Shown piece after piece: positions 46,331 to 54,764 of a stretch of DNA of 64,000 bases; within the stretch, counting starts at the first letter, position 1; every line of letters begins with the position of its first letter. The notes under the pieces are model-generated. The model was not told where the DNA came from. It did no database searches and was given only the letters and a program-made list of their open reading frames with translations. The DNA lies in contig NZ_OY776488.1 in assembly GCF_963675635.1 (NCBI RefSeq), positions 1,897,501 to 1,961,500 on the forward strand. Reading direction: 5' to 3'. This DNA comes from an uncultured Pseudodesulfovibrio sp. Lineage in GTDB: Bacteria; Desulfobacterota; Desulfovibrionia; Desulfovibrionales; Desulfovibrionaceae. A program made the translations under genes and the position numbers.

Positions 46331-47316
46331 AACGCATAGCCTGGGTCGGCGGATACTATTTCCGGCCTCATAATGCTAGGAACATAGACCTTGACGTGGT
46401 AAACATCCCCATTGTCGATCCTACGGTCATGACCTGGGACGACATCACCAGCCACTGCAACGGGGAGCCGGACCTGCTGCTCTACGCAGACAGAAGCGTT
46501 CCGCCACCGCTCCTCGGAGTTGAAAACTTTCCCTGCCCGACAGCTTTCTATGCCATCGACTCGCACATACACTCCTGGTATCCCATGTATGCGCAGGCGT
46601 TCGATCTGGCATTGGTCAGCCTGCGCGATCACATGCCACGCTTCCGCCAACGCCTCACCGACAAACAGGTTCACTGGCTGCCTCCGTATCCCATTCGAGA
46701 AGAACAGCCACCGGCTCAGCCTCAGAAGAAGGAATGGGATCTTCTGTTTGCAGGAAAAGTAGACAGGGAGACAACACCGGCTCGTTATGAATTCCTCAAG
46801 GAACTAAAAGCACGCTTCCCGAATCTTGAAGTAAGACAAGGGACATTTGAAGAGCTCTTTCCGCGCGCCAGAGTCGTCCTGAATATTGCCGAACATGGCG
46901 ATCTCAATTTTCGCGTATTTGAAGCACTGGCTACCGGGGCCTGTCTGGTCACGCCAGAAATCGGGCACGGACAATCACTGCTCTTCACCAATGGAGAGCA
47001 TCTCGTGACGTACCCGCCCAACGATATGGATCAGCTCATAGCAACGGTTTGCGAGCTGCTGGATGACGATTTGCGAAGAGATGCGATAGCCAAGGCAGGA
47101 TTGGACGAGGTCAATGCGAAGCATCGCCCTATGCACCGGTTCAAGACACTCATGGATGCCTTAAACGCCATTTCAGCAGACGATGTGCAGTCTCGGCTCA
47201 ATAAAGCGAATACGATCCACACCAAATATCTCAAGTTGCTGTATCTGCATCTGGCCGAGGCATACGCGGACACCAAGCTGGGCAACGAATATCTGAAAGC
47301 GGCCCTGAACAAGTAG
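46327..47316 (+). CDS. CgeB-like glycosyltransferase
   Basis: A 329-residue protein with a GT-B glycosyltransferase C-terminal half (family Glyco_trans_1_2): [27 protein letters not shown], with the nucleotide-sugar binding Glu, followed by [17 protein letters not shown]. The N-terminal half starts [14 protein letters not shown] and has a DLLLYADRS segment. Translation begins at GTG 46327, overlapping the fusion-gene stop by four bases, so the two are translationally coupled. It probably adds a sugar to the same acceptor the fusion protein modifies. Acceptor unknown; cytoplasmic. Confidence 0.86.
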   Translation: MKRIAWVGGYYFRPHNARNIDLDVVNIPIVDPTVMTWDDITSHCNGEPDLLLYADRSVPPPLLGVENFPCPTAFYAIDSHIHSWYPMYAQAFDLALVSLRDHMPRFRQRLTDKQVHWLPPYPIREEQPPAQPQKKEWDLLFAGKVDRETTPARYEFLKELKARFPNLEVRQGTFEELFPRARVVLNIAEHGDLNFRVFEALATGACLVTPEIGHGQSLLFTNGEHLVTYPPNDMDQLIATVCELLDDDLRRDAIAKAGLDEVNAKHRPMHRFKTLMDALNAISADDVQSRLNKANTIHTKYLKLLYLHLAEAYADTKLGNEYLKAALNK

Positions 47317-47323
47317 ACCGTCC

Positions 47324-47752
47324 TCAATACTCGCCGTTCAAGTTCGGCATTTTCCTTTCTTTCTTGCGCTGACTCGTTTGCTGTTTCCGATCCAGTCGCC
47401 GCCGCTTGGACGACTTGGGAATCGCGGTTTCCCTTCGACGAATCACCGGCTTAAGCGCCCATTGCATGAGTTCGATAAACCGCTCAATGGCAGAATCCTT
47501 GTTGGATTTCTGGCTGCGAAATTTCTGACTGGTCACTCGCAACACACCACGTTTATCCACCCGCCGACGTAGCTTGCCCTTGACCGCCACCTTCTGTAAT
47601 TGGGTCAAACTTGAGGATTTATCCACATTGAAGAGTAAGGTTACCCGCGTATCAGCCGTGTTGACATGCTGGCCTCCTGGGCCGGAACTTCGGCTCGTGA
47701 TGAAACGTATCTCTTCATACGGGATGACTATGTTTTCTGTTATGCGCAGCAT
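47324..47752 (-). CDS. arfB: ArfB (YaeJ), ribosome-rescue peptidyl-tRNA hydrolase
   Basis: A 142-residue protein with the release-factor GGQ motif (SSGPGGQHVNTADTRVTL) and the long basic C-terminal tail (RRRLDRKQQTSQRKKERK) that threads the empty mRNA channel of stalled ribosomes. It is convergent with the glycosyltransferase gene, seven bases apart, and no terminator separates them. Confidence 0.93.
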   Translation of the reverse strand: MLRITENIVIPYEEIRFITSRSSGPGGQHVNTADTRVTLLFNVDKSSSLTQLQKVAVKGKLRRRVDKRGVLRVTSQKFRSQKSNKDSAIERFIELMQWALKPVIRRRETAIPKSSKRRRLDRKQQTSQRKKERKMPNLNGEY

Positions 47753-47885
47753 GGGGTAAACCTGCCATGGGGGGCTTTGTGGTGCAAGTGGTCTTTTTTC
47801 GGAGACGAAGTACCGAAGCCGGTTATTGATCGGGAGATTTGGAAGCTGATTTTCGGATGGACAAGATGGGAAGGAATGTTTCCTT

Positions 47886-48021
47886 TTATGGATTCACTGC
47901 GTGCATTCGCAGTGGAGGGACAAACGGTATTGTTGCAAAGGTTTCGCCTTTACGGCGACCTATTTTTTGCGGGGCGGCAAAAAGGAGGCAAAAAACGCCT
48001 TTTGGGGCTGTGAGCCTGATA
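47886..48021 (+). repeat. 136-base direct repeat, copy 1
   Basis: Begins TTATGGATTCACTGCGTGCA and ends GCTGTGAGCCTGATA. It differs from copy 2, 235 bases downstream, at only a handful of positions. It includes a GCGGGGCGGCAAAAAGGAGG tract. Spacing and identity suggest recent duplication. Confidence 0.9.
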
Positions 48022-48120
48022 ACTATAGAGGACTTTTGGGGGGCAATGCTATTCTTCATTCAAAGACGAAAACCGCGGCCATCCCTTGATCGGAAAGTGT
48101 AGAAGAGAAGAAGACTTTCC

Positions 48121-48255
48121 TTATGGATTCACTGCGTGCATTCGCAGTGGAGGAACAAACGGCATTGTTGCAAAGGTTTCGCCTTTACGGCGACCTGCTT
48201 TTTGCGGGGCGGCAAAAAGGAGGCAAAAAACGCCTTTTTGGCTGTGAGCCTGATA
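48121..48255 (+). repeat. 136-base direct repeat, copy 2
   Basis: Near-identical to copy 1 with one base less in the T/G run before GGCTGTGAGCC. Its end overlaps the left foot of the long palindrome, which copy 1 lacks. Confidence 0.9.
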
Positions 48256-48367
48256 CCGGACCCAAGAGCCTGTACGCGGCTTCACTGCCCGACAGATTTG
48301 TCTGTTTGAAACAGACTGCGGTCGGGCCACGCTACGCCGCGCGGGACAGGCTCTAAGGTCCGGTATC
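48251..48367. repeat. Long imperfect palindrome (about 117 bases)
   Basis: The left arm GATACCGGACC and right arm GGTCCGGTATC are fully complementary, followed inward by AGAGCCTGT/ACAGGCTCT, CGCGGC/GCCGCG, CCCGAC/GTCGGG and an inner GTCTGTTT/AAACAGAC, with small bulges. The whole folds into one long hairpin. It has no T run, so it is not a standard terminator; a structured RNA, a miniature mobile element or a recombination site are possible. Confidence 0.85.
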
Positions 48368-48446
48368 AATTGATCGTCGTTGTAAGATGCTGTTCGGTGT
48401 AGGTGAAAGGTTTTAATTTTTTGTCCTTCGATAAACATAAAGGGCT

Positions 48447-48467
48447 TTGGGGTGCACCGCACCCCAA
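48447..48467. repeat. Small hairpin in repeat field
   Basis: TTGGGGTGC-ACC-GCACCCCAA, a nine-base stem with a three-base loop. Confidence 0.7.
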
Positions 48468-48742
48468 CACCGCTCTTCCTTCGAAGACGATTTCTTCCCC
48501 CCTTCCAGCCGAAGACCGGACTCAGCCCTTGATCGGAAGGCTTAGAAGCTGACAGCTCGCAGTGGCAGCGTCTTGTTCGGAATTGCACTGGAGCGAAGCG
48601 GAAGAACGTGATTCCGAAAGCTGCGTGCGGTGATCAGCTTCTTGCCGCCGATCACAAGGCGGCCAAGCTAGTAAGGGGCTTTTTTTCGGCCCTTTTTTTG
48701 CCCCAACAAAAAAACGGCCCCCGCCGGGAGGGCATGGAGAAC

Positions 48743-48764
48743 GTTGGGTGCTTCAGCACCCAAC
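48743..48764. repeat. Small hairpin in repeat field
   Basis: GTTGGGTGC-TTCA-GCACCCAAC, a perfect nine-base stem with a tetraloop. It is preceded at 48670-48720 by several T7/A7 runs alternating with GGCCC and GCCCC blocks. Confidence 0.7.
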
Positions 48765-48795
48765 AACGGCTCTCGCCGAAGGCGCCATCTTCCAA

Positions 48796-48820
48796 TAAAA
48801 AGGCCGCTTACAAAGCGGCC
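48796..48820 (-). terminator. Terminator-like hairpin on the minus strand
   Basis: GGCCGCTT (48802-48809) and AAGCGGCC (48813-48820); on the minus strand it ends in a T run (plus-strand AAAAA). No minus-strand gene lies close upstream; the nearest is dxs, ending at 49566, so it may stop read-through antisense to the YchJ-like gene. Confidence 0.5.
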
Positions 48821-48963
48821 CCTCCTTATTCCTTCTCTCCACCCCAAAAAAACAAAGCCCTTACCTCTTCCCCCTCCCGCACAAGCCATCCACTCATTAC
48901 TCATTGACACCCACGAACAAATCTCTACAATCCGCGAACCAAAACCAAACACGAGGGAATACT

Positions 48964-49452
48964 ATGTCTCAAACATGCCCATGCGGTTCAGGCAAAGAAA
49001 CTGCCCAATGCTGCACCCCCTATATTTCCGGTGAGGCCGTCGCGCCTACAGCCGAAGCGCTCATGCGCGCCCGCTATTCTGCTTACGTGCTCAACGAACT
49101 GGACTACCTCAAGGTCAGCCTCGCTCCCGAGACACAGGAAAGCCATGACGAAGAGTCTGTCCGCGAATGGTCTGAAAAGGCTGAATGGCTGGGACTGACC
49201 ATCCATGACACCTGGGCCGGTCTTGAAGAAGATACCGACGGCATCGTGGAGTTCTCTGCCAACTACGCCATAGACGGCGAAGAACTGTCACACCGTGAGC
49301 GCAGTCATTTTCGCAAGGAAGATGGTAAATGGTATTATGTAGATGGCGACATGGTTTCCGGTCCGCCAGTTCGCAAGGAACCCAAGATCGGCCGCAACGA
49401 GCCGTGCCCCTGCGGTTCCGGGAAAAAATATAAGAAGTGTTGCGGCCGCTAA
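48964..49452 (+). CDS. YchJ-family protein with two SEC-C zinc motifs
   Basis: A 162-residue protein. SEC-C motifs occur at both ends: [13 protein letters not shown] (about 5-17) and [13 protein letters not shown] (about 148-160), each expected to bind zinc as in the SecA tail. Between them lies the NTF2-like YchJ domain ([42 protein letters not shown]). The start at 48964 is chosen because the family begins with the first motif and GAGGGAA lies upstream. The function of the family is not settled. Confidence 0.93.
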   Translation: MSQTCPCGSGKETAQCCTPYISGEAVAPTAEALMRARYSAYVLNELDYLKVSLAPETQESHDEESVREWSEKAEWLGLTIHDTWAGLEEDTDGIVEFSANYAIDGEELSHRERSHFRKEDGKWYYVDGDMVSGPPVRKEPKIGRNEPCPCGSGKKYKKCCGR

Positions 49453-49565
49453 TTCAGACGACCGTTAGCCACAGGCTGGATTCAAATGGCCCTTTCCGCC
49501 ACCGGAATGGGCCAGCCAGCTATTTCATCAGTTTGCACCGACACATACACGCCGGACAACGCGCT

Positions 49566-51491
49566 TTACAGCGACTTCTTCAACGATACAGACTCATTGC
49601 ACAAGGTCCGCATAGCCCGCTTTATTCCAGTCTTATCAATGCCAAGCATCGCACGAAGCTCTTTTTGCGTGCCATGTTCAACAAACTCATCCGGTATGCC
49701 GAGTTGACGAATAACCTTGTCTTGCAGGGCGTCGTTGGCTGCCAGCAACTCAAGAACAGCTGACCCAAAGCCTCCGGCCTCGGCGTTCTCTTCCACCAGC
49801 AGAATACGATCAAATCGCTCCGCCAGTTCCAGTAACTGCTTGTCCGGCAACGGCTTGACGAACCGGGTATTGAACACCGCCACGCTCATGCCGTCCTGCT
49901 CCAATTCCATGGAGGCTTCCACGGCAGGATAGACGCGCGAACCGATGGTGATGATGACGCCGTCCTTTCCGTCGTGCATAAGCTCACCCTTGCCGATGGC
50001 AATTTTGCGGGGCGTCTTGGACACCTTGGCTCCGACGCCGGTACCGCGAGGATACCGCATGGCGCATGGGCCGTCATAGGCAAAAGCCGTAGCCATCATC
50101 TGGGCCAACTCGGCTTCATCCTTGGGTGCCATGACTACGAGGTTCGGGATATGCCGCAAAAAGCTCATGTCGAATGCGCCGTGGTGTGTAGCTCCGTCTT
50201 CGCCGACAAGACCACCGCGATCAAGAAAGAGGTTCACATTCAGGTTCTGCAAACAGACATCGTGGATGATTTGGTCATAGGCACGTTGCATAAAGGTGGA
50301 ATAGATAGCCACCGCTGGTTTGAAACCCTGTGTCGCCAATCCGGCGGCAAATGTGACCGCATGCTGTTCACAGATACCCACATCGACGAACCGCTCAGGG
50401 AACTGCGCATGGAAACATTCCGTGCCGGTGCCTTCGGGCATGGCAGCAGTAATGGCCATGATGGATTCATCCTTCTCGGCCAGAGCGCACAGAGTGGAAC
50501 CGAAAATGGACGTATAGGAAGGCAGACCGGAACCGGAGAACTTACGGGCCAGACCAGTTTCCGGAATGAACTTGCCCACCCCATGGTAATGGGACGGATC
50601 AGATTCCGCCGGTTCGTAACCCTTGCCCTTCTTCGTCAGAACATGCACGAGTACCGGCTTGTCGAGCTTCTTGATCTCTTCGAAGACCTTGACCATCGTC
50701 GCCGTGTCATGTCCGTCGATGGGGCCGACGTAAGTGAAATGAAATGCTTCGAACAAAATACCGGGAGTAAAGAAGGACTTCACTGAATCGCCATACCGTT
50801 TGGCATACCCGGCCAGATCATCACCAATCTTGGGGATGGTTCCGAGCAACCCTTCCACGTCACTCTTCAACCGCTGCAAAAACGGCGTGGTCATCTTGCG
50901 GCTCAGGAACTGAGACAGCGCGCCAACATTCTTGGAAATGGACATCTCGTTGTCGTTGAGGACAACCACCATTTTTCGACCGAGGTCACCCGCCTGGTTC
51001 AATCCTTCAAAAGCAAGCCCTGCAGTCAGGGAGCCATCACCGATAACCGCAATAACTTCATGGTCATCCCCCTTGAGGTCACGCGCCATGGCCATACCAA
51101 GCGCTGCGGAAATGGACGTGGAGGAATGGCCCACACCAAAATGATCGTATTGAGACTCAGCCATGCGGGGGAACCCGCTGAGACCGCCCTTCTGACGCAG
51201 AGTAGAGAACTCCTTGACCCGCCCTGTCAGGAGTTTATGCGCGTATGCCTGATGTCCCACGTCCCAGACCAGCTTGTCTTTATCAAGGTCATAGGATTTG
51301 AACAGGGCAAGAGTCAGCTCGACAACGCCAAGACACGGCGCGAGATGGCCACCGTGATCTGATACCTGACTGATAATGATATCGCGCAATTCCTGGGCAA
51401 GGACATCAAGCTCGTCGCCTTCCAATATCTGAACATCATGAGGCTTATTTATTTTAGACAGAATCTCTGTCTTCATTGGATCTTTTATCAT
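49566..51491 (-). CDS. dxs: Dxs, 1-deoxy-D-xylulose-5-phosphate synthase
   Basis: A 641-residue thiamine-diphosphate enzyme for the first MEP-pathway step (pyruvate plus glyceraldehyde 3-phosphate). Landmarks: WDVGHQAYAHKLLTGR, the thiamine-binding GDGSLTAG...NDNEMSIS, YVGPIDGHD, the Glu-containing DVGICEQHAV, and DRGGLVGEDGATHHG. ATG at 51491 and ATG at 51476 are both possible; neither has a strong ribosome site. It lies 21 bases downstream of ispA and ends the operon. Confidence 0.97.
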   Translation of the reverse strand: MIKDPMKTEILSKINKPHDVQILEGDELDVLAQELRDIIISQVSDHGGHLAPCLGVVELTLALFKSYDLDKDKLVWDVGHQAYAHKLLTGRVKEFSTLRQKGGLSGFPRMAESQYDHFGVGHSSTSISAALGMAMARDLKGDDHEVIAVIGDGSLTAGLAFEGLNQAGDLGRKMVVVLNDNEMSISKNVGALSQFLSRKMTTPFLQRLKSDVEGLLGTIPKIGDDLAGYAKRYGDSVKSFFTPGILFEAFHFTYVGPIDGHDTATMVKVFEEIKKLDKPVLVHVLTKKGKGYEPAESDPSHYHGVGKFIPETGLARKFSGSGLPSYTSIFGSTLCALAEKDESIMAITAAMPEGTGTECFHAQFPERFVDVGICEQHAVTFAAGLATQGFKPAVAIYSTFMQRAYDQIIHDVCLQNLNVNLFLDRGGLVGEDGATHHGAFDMSFLRHIPNLVVMAPKDEAELAQMMATAFAYDGPCAMRYPRGTGVGAKVSKTPRKIAIGKGELMHDGKDGVIITIGSRVYPAVEASMELEQDGMSVAVFNTRFVKPLPDKQLLELAERFDRILLVEENAEAGGFGSAVLELLAANDALQDKVIRQLGIPDEFVEHGTQKELRAMLGIDKTGIKRAMRTLCNESVSLKKSL

Positions 51492-51512
51492 AAGGCAAAA
51501 AGTTTAGTCCAA

Positions 51513-52421
51513 TCAGTACACCCTGTCCACTATGTATCGGGCAAGTTGTTCAAGAAAGTCCTTTTCCGCCCCGGTACAATTCGAAAGATGTTTCAAGGCG
51601 ATCTCGATTTGCTGCGATGCCAGTTGTTTGCTTTTCTCAAGCCCAATCAGCGACGGGTAAGTGGACTTGCCCATTGCTTCGTCGCTGCCCGCCGGTTTGC
51701 CCAGCGTCTCGGTATCGCCGACCACATCGAGAACGTCGTCCACAATCTGGAAAGCCACACCAATGGATTTGCCGAATTCTCGGGCACTGTCGATATCGGC
51801 CTCGCCCGCGCCGGACAGGATCGCCCCGCACTCGCAGGCGGCGGTAATGAGTGCGCCGGTTTTCATGGCATGCATTTTACGCAGAGCATCAAGGGGCACG
51901 TCATTCCTGCCCGTAAACTCCATATCTACAGCCTGACCTCCGACCATACCGCCGGAGCCAGCCGCCGTAGCCAGCACATAAATGGCGCGCAGGACGCGAT
52001 CAGCGGGAAGTCCCTTGACGATGGACGCGGCACTCATCAATCCAAAGGCTTCGGTGAGCAGGCCGTCACCGGCCAGAATAGCCGTAGCTTCATCAAACTT
52101 TTTATGGTTGGAGGGCTTGCCGCGCCGCAGGTCGTCATCGTCCATGGCAGGGAGATCATCGTGAATCAGGGAATACGTGTGGATACACTCAAGTGATGCC
52201 GCAAAAGGCATGACCTTGTCACCCATTGCCTCATCATCGGGGGCCAGCATCGTTGCCCAGGACAGGATCAACACCGGGCGAAGCCGCTTGCCGCCCGCCA
52301 GCAGAGAATACTCCATTGATTTGAGCAGGCGCGGGGGGATACCCCGGTCCTTCATACACCCGGCAAGAAACGACTCAACAGTTTCAGCTCGCTGTGCCAA
52401 TTGCTCCTTGAAATTTATCAT
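51513..52421 (-). CDS. ispA: IspA-type polyprenyl (farnesyl/geranylgeranyl) diphosphate synthase
   Basis: A 302-residue all-helical prenyltransferase. First Asp-rich motif DDLPAMDDDDLRRG and second DDVLD (QIVDDVLDVVGD) are intact, as are KRLRP near residue 46 and the FQ before the second motif. It condenses IPP with allylic diphosphates. The residues before the first motif (Ile-His at the -1/-2 side) would suggest short-chain products, but length specificity cannot be called with certainty. Start overlaps the xseB stop (ATGA). Confidence 0.95.
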   Translation of the reverse strand: MINFKEQLAQRAETVESFLAGCMKDRGIPPRLLKSMEYSLLAGGKRLRPVLILSWATMLAPDDEAMGDKVMPFAASLECIHTYSLIHDDLPAMDDDDLRRGKPSNHKKFDEATAILAGDGLLTEAFGLMSAASIVKGLPADRVLRAIYVLATAAGSGGMVGGQAVDMEFTGRNDVPLDALRKMHAMKTGALITAACECGAILSGAGEADIDSAREFGKSIGVAFQIVDDVLDVVGDTETLGKPAGSDEAMGKSTYPSLIGLEKSKQLASQQIEIALKHLSNCTGAEKDFLEQLARYIVDRVY

Positions 52422-52657
52422 GTCCCCTCCGCATCATCGCCGAGCGCACTCAGCGCATCGAATTCCCTGATCAGCCCTTCGGACACGATCCTGACTTCAT
52501 TGCGGGCGTTCTCCAGCTGGGAGCCGCACCCTTTAACCAGTTCAAGACCTTCCTTATACAAGGCAACGCCTTCTTCCAGAGGCAGATCACCGCGCTCCAG
52601 CTTTTCGACCACAACCTTGAGCCGTTCCAGCTTCTTTTCAAACGTATCTTTTGCCAT
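52418..52657 (-). CDS. xseB: XseB, exodeoxyribonuclease VII small subunit
   Basis: A 79-residue helical-hairpin protein with the family pattern FEKKLERLKVVVEKLERGDLPLEEGVALYKEG and CGSQLENA. The start at 52657 has GGAG at the right spacing; an upstream in-frame ATG at 52669 is less good. It is the small subunit that pairs with XseA, whose gene lies three genes upstream in the same operon rather than adjacent. Confidence 0.95.
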   Translation of the reverse strand: MAKDTFEKKLERLKVVVEKLERGDLPLEEGVALYKEGLELVKGCGSQLENARNEVRIVSEGLIREFDALSALGDDAEGT

Positions 52658-52679
52658 ATTCAGCTCCATGAAATCACAT

Positions 52680-52823
52680 TCAGGTCAGATGAGTCGCTGC
52701 CAATATCACCGGGGATACCAGTAGCTCAGAGCGATCAAACCGGTCACAACCGGCCAGCCGATTCCCTCTTGAAATCATGACCGACAAACAGATGACTACC
52801 AGGGCGACAGCGCCGAGCAGCAT
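52680..52823 (-). CDS. Possible 47-residue single-helix membrane protein
   Basis: A short frame fills the gap between the second M23 peptidase and xseB. The ATG lies one base after the peptidase stop. The N-terminus is a hydrophobic helix (MLLGAVALVVICLSVMISR) followed by a short hydrophilic tail with two cysteines overall, and the stop is 22 bases before xseB. Codon choice is like its neighbours. No clear ribosome site, so translation would depend on coupling. Could be a real small protein or chance. Confidence 0.42.
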   Translation of the reverse strand: MLLGAVALVVICLSVMISRGNRLAGCDRFDRSELLVSPVILAATHLT

Positions 52824-52824
52824 C

Positions 52825-53760
52825 CTATCGATCAGCGTGCAAGCCATCAATCCATCCTATCTGCGGCATGGTATCGGCATTTATATCAAACAACGGCTCC
52901 GGGTCCACGACCTGTCCCTGAACAAAGGTTGCCAGATGGAGATGCGCGCCATTCACTCTGCCGGTGGCACCCGAGAGACCTATCTTCTGGCCGGATGCCA
53001 GCATATCGCCTTCTTTAACCAACACCTTGGACATATGGGCGTACATGGAGACAAAGCCGTTTCCATGATCAACGTATATACAGTTTCCAGCATAGTAGAA
53101 GCTGCCCTTCAGGACAACTCTTCCGGCAGCCATGGAATACAGTGGTGTTCCTTCCCAGGCACGAAAATCCAGCCCGGTATGACGACTCGCCGTGTCCCCG
53201 TTGAATATTCTATACAATCCGAACCGGCTGAGCATCTTGCCCTTGGCAGGCCGGGAAAACGGAAGTCTCCAATAGCGTTCTGGAGATACCGTATTGATCG
53301 CCGTCATGATGAGTTCCCGCTCCTGCGCGATTCTCTCCAACGCCTTCTTGGGCGGCTTGACCATCTTCGGCGGGACCGACAATGTCTCCTTGCCCCATGG
53401 CGACTCGACCACACTGACATCCTTGGAAAACCGATACGTGTGGCCCCAGAAGGAAGCCGTAACGTCAATGGGGTACACCCCAAGTTCCCCGCGCAAACCG
53501 ATTCCTAGATACACCAAGGCATGATATTTGCCACCGTTTTGGGTGATTGCCGGTCGCACTTCACGCCCATTCCACGCAACCACCACATCGTCCAGGGGAT
53601 ACCATGAGGTCACATTGACAAGCAGCGGCTTGCCCACCCCAATGGTATCCGGTGATTCAATCTCGACCATCCCGGCAGCACCAACAAGGACGGGACACAG
53701 GAGGCACACAACAACAATCGTCAGGCATAGCCCGCGTGAAAAGACGGAAATATTTTTCAT
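52825..53760 (-). CDS. Exported M23 (LytM) family endopeptidase 1
   Basis: A 311-residue protein with a signal peptide ending GAAG (about residue 30), an immunoglobulin-like beta domain (about 35-125), a linker helix (KMVKPPKKALERIAQERELI), and an M23 domain (about 190-300). The zinc motif HxxxD (HTGLD) and the HxH motif (HLHL) are intact, as is GRVVLKG..YAGNCIYVDHGNG. It probably cleaves or regulates peptidoglycan crosslinks in the periplasm. The ATG at 53760 has only TTGGA upstream. It follows a paralogue by 12 bases. Confidence 0.92.
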   Translation of the reverse strand: MKNISVFSRGLCLTIVVVCLLCPVLVGAAGMVEIESPDTIGVGKPLLVNVTSWYPLDDVVVAWNGREVRPAITQNGGKYHALVYLGIGLRGELGVYPIDVTASFWGHTYRFSKDVSVVESPWGKETLSVPPKMVKPPKKALERIAQERELIMTAINTVSPERYWRLPFSRPAKGKMLSRFGLYRIFNGDTASRHTGLDFRAWEGTPLYSMAAGRVVLKGSFYYAGNCIYVDHGNGFVSMYAHMSKVLVKEGDMLASGQKIGLSGATGRVNGAHLHLATFVQGQVVDPEPLFDINADTMPQIGWIDGLHADR

Positions 53761-53772
53761 GAAGTCCAAACT

Positions 53773-54756
53773 TTAGTTCAGTAATTTATCGGCGCTGTTG
53801 TCAAAAAGCGGTTGGGGATCAACCAATTCACCGAGCACGGAAAGAGAAAAGTGCAGATGCGGTCCTGTAGCACGTCCGGACATACCGGACAGCCCGATTG
53901 CCTGACCGCGCTGAACGGTATCACCCTCTTTGACAATGGGCTTAGACAGGTGAAAATACATGCTCACAACACCGTTACCGTGGTCGATATACACAGAGTT
54001 GCCCGCGTAATAATGATCGCCCACCAGAACGACCAGGCCGTCGGCCACGGACTTCACCGGGTTGCCCATGGGAGAACGCATGTCCTGCCCTCGATGCGGG
54101 TTCTTGGGTGTGCCGTTGAGAATTCGTTGCAGACCGTAGGTGCTGGAAATTTCTCCATCAACAGGGCGTTGCAACGGCAACTTCCAGAGCCGCTTGGGCG
54201 TCACCGTATTCTTGGCCGCCGAGGTCTGCTCACGCTCCTTGGAAATCCGATCATATACGTCCTGAGGCGGCGTCACCATGGAAGGCGGCAAGGTCAATTC
54301 CTGTTTGGGATATTCCTTGCTCGTAACCTGAACCGAACGGCGCAAGGTGTTTTCCTTGCCGTCTACCGAAGCAATGACAGACAGATCCTGTTTGCCTGCC
54401 TTTGTATCCAGCACATCAGAACCGAGCATGACCAGCGCGACATGCCGATTGTTCCAGACGGAAATGGACGGTTCCACTTCCTTGCCAAGCCAGTACACGG
54501 ACACAGAATCCAGCGGCTGATCAGATGTCAGACGTACCAAAAAAGGCTGTCCCACCCCTATGCGCGCAGGTGCAGCCAACACCAGGGCAGACCCGCTGTT
54601 TACCGGGGTTGCCTTCTCGGCAGCACCGGCATCCTTGGGCAGAACAAACACCCCGTCTCCTTCTTCCAACCCGAAATCCTGGGCAGTCACGGAAACAGGA
54701 ACAAGCGGAAGAGTCATTGAAACAACCAGGAAGAGGAGAAGGAAAATCCGTTTCAT
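53773..54756 (-). CDS. Exported M23 (LytM) family endopeptidase 2
   Basis: A 327-residue paralogue of the downstream gene, with a signal peptide ending VTAQ (about residue 26), an acidic, low-complexity stretch (about 30-55), a beta domain, the same linker helix (SMVTPPQDVYDRISKEREQ) and an M23 domain whose zinc residues are in HRGQDM and HLHF. The two proteins share the whole layout, so this is a tandem duplication with divergence at the N-terminus. It starts nine bases after the xseA stop. Confidence 0.92.
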   Translation of the reverse strand: MKRIFLLLFLVVSMTLPLVPVSVTAQDFGLEEGDGVFVLPKDAGAAEKATPVNSGSALVLAAPARIGVGQPFLVRLTSDQPLDSVSVYWLGKEVEPSISVWNNRHVALVMLGSDVLDTKAGKQDLSVIASVDGKENTLRRSVQVTSKEYPKQELTLPPSMVTPPQDVYDRISKEREQTSAAKNTVTPKRLWKLPLQRPVDGEISSTYGLQRILNGTPKNPHRGQDMRSPMGNPVKSVADGLVVLVGDHYYAGNSVYIDHGNGVVSMYFHLSKPIVKEGDTVQRGQAIGLSGMSGRATGPHLHFSLSVLGELVDPQPLFDNSADKLLN

Positions 54757-54764
54757 AAATATAC

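Larger units (their letters stand above)
47753..48963. other. Repeat-rich intergenic field without supported genes
   Basis: A 1.2-kb non-coding stretch. Contents: two copies of a 136-base repeat, a long imperfect palindrome, and several short hairpins. Motif of the type CTTGATCGGAAgg..TTAGAAG recurs with variation near 47830, 48080 and 48520, so the field is a mosaic of related units. Frames inside the repeats (starting MDSLRAF on the plus strand) are kept because the repeat is copied, not because of coding constraint. Confidence 0.7.

Noticed and set aside
47886-48255. CRISPR-like repetition
   Set aside because: Only two long copies 235 bases apart with unrelated spacing and no cas genes.
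47666-48356. Two short plus-strand frames starting MDSLRAF within the direct repeats
   Set aside because: They exist in both copies because the DNA is duplicated; there is no ribosome site, and both diverge straight after the repeat.
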